DNA of 64,000 nt from Datnioides undecimradiatus (taxonomy: Eukaryota > Chordata > Actinopteri > Lobotiformes > Datnioididae), in contig WARS01000011.1 of the NCBI GenBank assembly GCA_008933995.1, forward strand, positions 13,235,516 through 13,299,515, in the 5' to 3' direction. Both the position numbers and the translations under genes were made by a program. The notes beneath the pieces are model-generated. The model did not search any database, was not told the DNA's origin, and worked only from the letters and a program-made list of their open reading frames with translations. Below are positions 63,403 to 64,000 of the stretch, one piece after another (position 1 is the stretch's first letter; the number at the start of each line of letters is the position of its first letter).

Positions 63403-64000
63403 CTGACAACATAAAAACAGGACAAGTCAGCAATCATTTACAATTCAGCTAATGTGTAACAGCACATAACCAGTGACAAGGCTGCGGTTAGAGCACGCAG
63501 CTTCACTTAAGAGACATCCAAACTTGTAAAAATTCAGAGTCTCAATAACAGAAAATGATTTCAATAACACTCAGCAGCAGAAACCTCGACGACCTCGTTT
63601 CAGGATATCACAATAGTCCGTGGTGCTTTCTACGCAACACTAAACCCAGGTGTGTAAAACGTACAAATTCAGCTTTTTTTGGCCTTAATACAGTATTTTC
63701 CCTCCGTGCTGTGTGTGACTGAACACTGCTTATTGTGTAGCAATCGGAAACTATCTGAGTCAAGATTACAACAAATCTTACACACATATAAAAATGGCAC
63801 TATATTTACCCGCCGCCCGAGTCGTGTGAACCTCATGCTGTATATTGTGTCCCATGAAAACTGGACACATGAAGTGAAGAAAGTGTCCACGCACGCACGT
63901 AAGACAGCATCCGCGCACCGCAGCACGCCACACTTTTAGATCAAATAATTACTGCTGTGCCAGGCGACCTGTGTCAATTATATGTGGAATAGTGAACAAG
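63403..64000 (-). other. dhtkd1 intron continuing past the right edge
   Basis: About 600 bp upstream of the exon 63402-63238. No further DHTKD1-like exon recognised before the window ends. Confidence 0.55.

Overview
This is a vertebrate nuclear window, almost certainly from a ray-finned (teleost) fish. Genes are split into many short exons with GT-AG introns. There are dense (CA)n/(GT)n microsatellites, and the introns carry remnants of repeat families I recognise from teleost genomes (tRNA-SINE tails, an MITE with paired termini, hAT-like ends). The encoded proteins align, from memory, with vertebrate ELK3, CDK17, UCMA, CAMK1D and DHTKD1. The species cannot be fixed from sequence alone.

Layout. 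1-1480: last coding exon and 3' UTR of elk3 (+). 1535-29.8 kb: complete cdk17 (-), with 16 coding exons (526 codons plus stop) and a non-coding first exon in a CpG-rich promoter near 29.6 kb. 31.85-36.4 kb: complete ucma (+), five coding exons encoding 137 residues. About 37.3-57.7 kb: complete camk1d (-), eleven coding exons encoding 412 residues, with a CpG-rich promoter at 57.6-58.3 kb. About 59.4-64 kb: the last five coding exons of dhtkd1 (-), which continues past the right edge. All splice junctions listed were read by eye. Every exon has consensus splice dinucleotides, exon phases match, and each complete CDS sums to a multiple of three.

Functional picture. The genes are not an operon: they are independent neighbours covering transcription (elk3), two Ser/Thr kinases (cdk17, camk1d), a secreted Gla-rich cartilage protein (ucma) and mitochondrial lysine/tryptophan degradation (dhtkd1). 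elk3/cdk17 and ucma/camk1d are convergent pairs. elk3 and cdk17 end only about 60-100 bp apart. In human, elk3/CDK17 lie on chromosome 12 and UCMA/CAMK1D/DHTKD1 on 10p, so the window spans a junction of two blocks that are separate in human.

Points to look at: a strong in-frame 21-nt cassette microexon candidate in ucma intron 3 and a possible in-frame alternative acceptor at its next exon; two perfect hairpins in camk1d introns; an MITE with matching terminal inverted repeats in cdk17 intron 2; several remnants of one hAT-like family; CTCF-type motifs in cdk17; and two high-complexity intronic segments that could be conserved enhancers. I saw no clearly novel multi-gene system.
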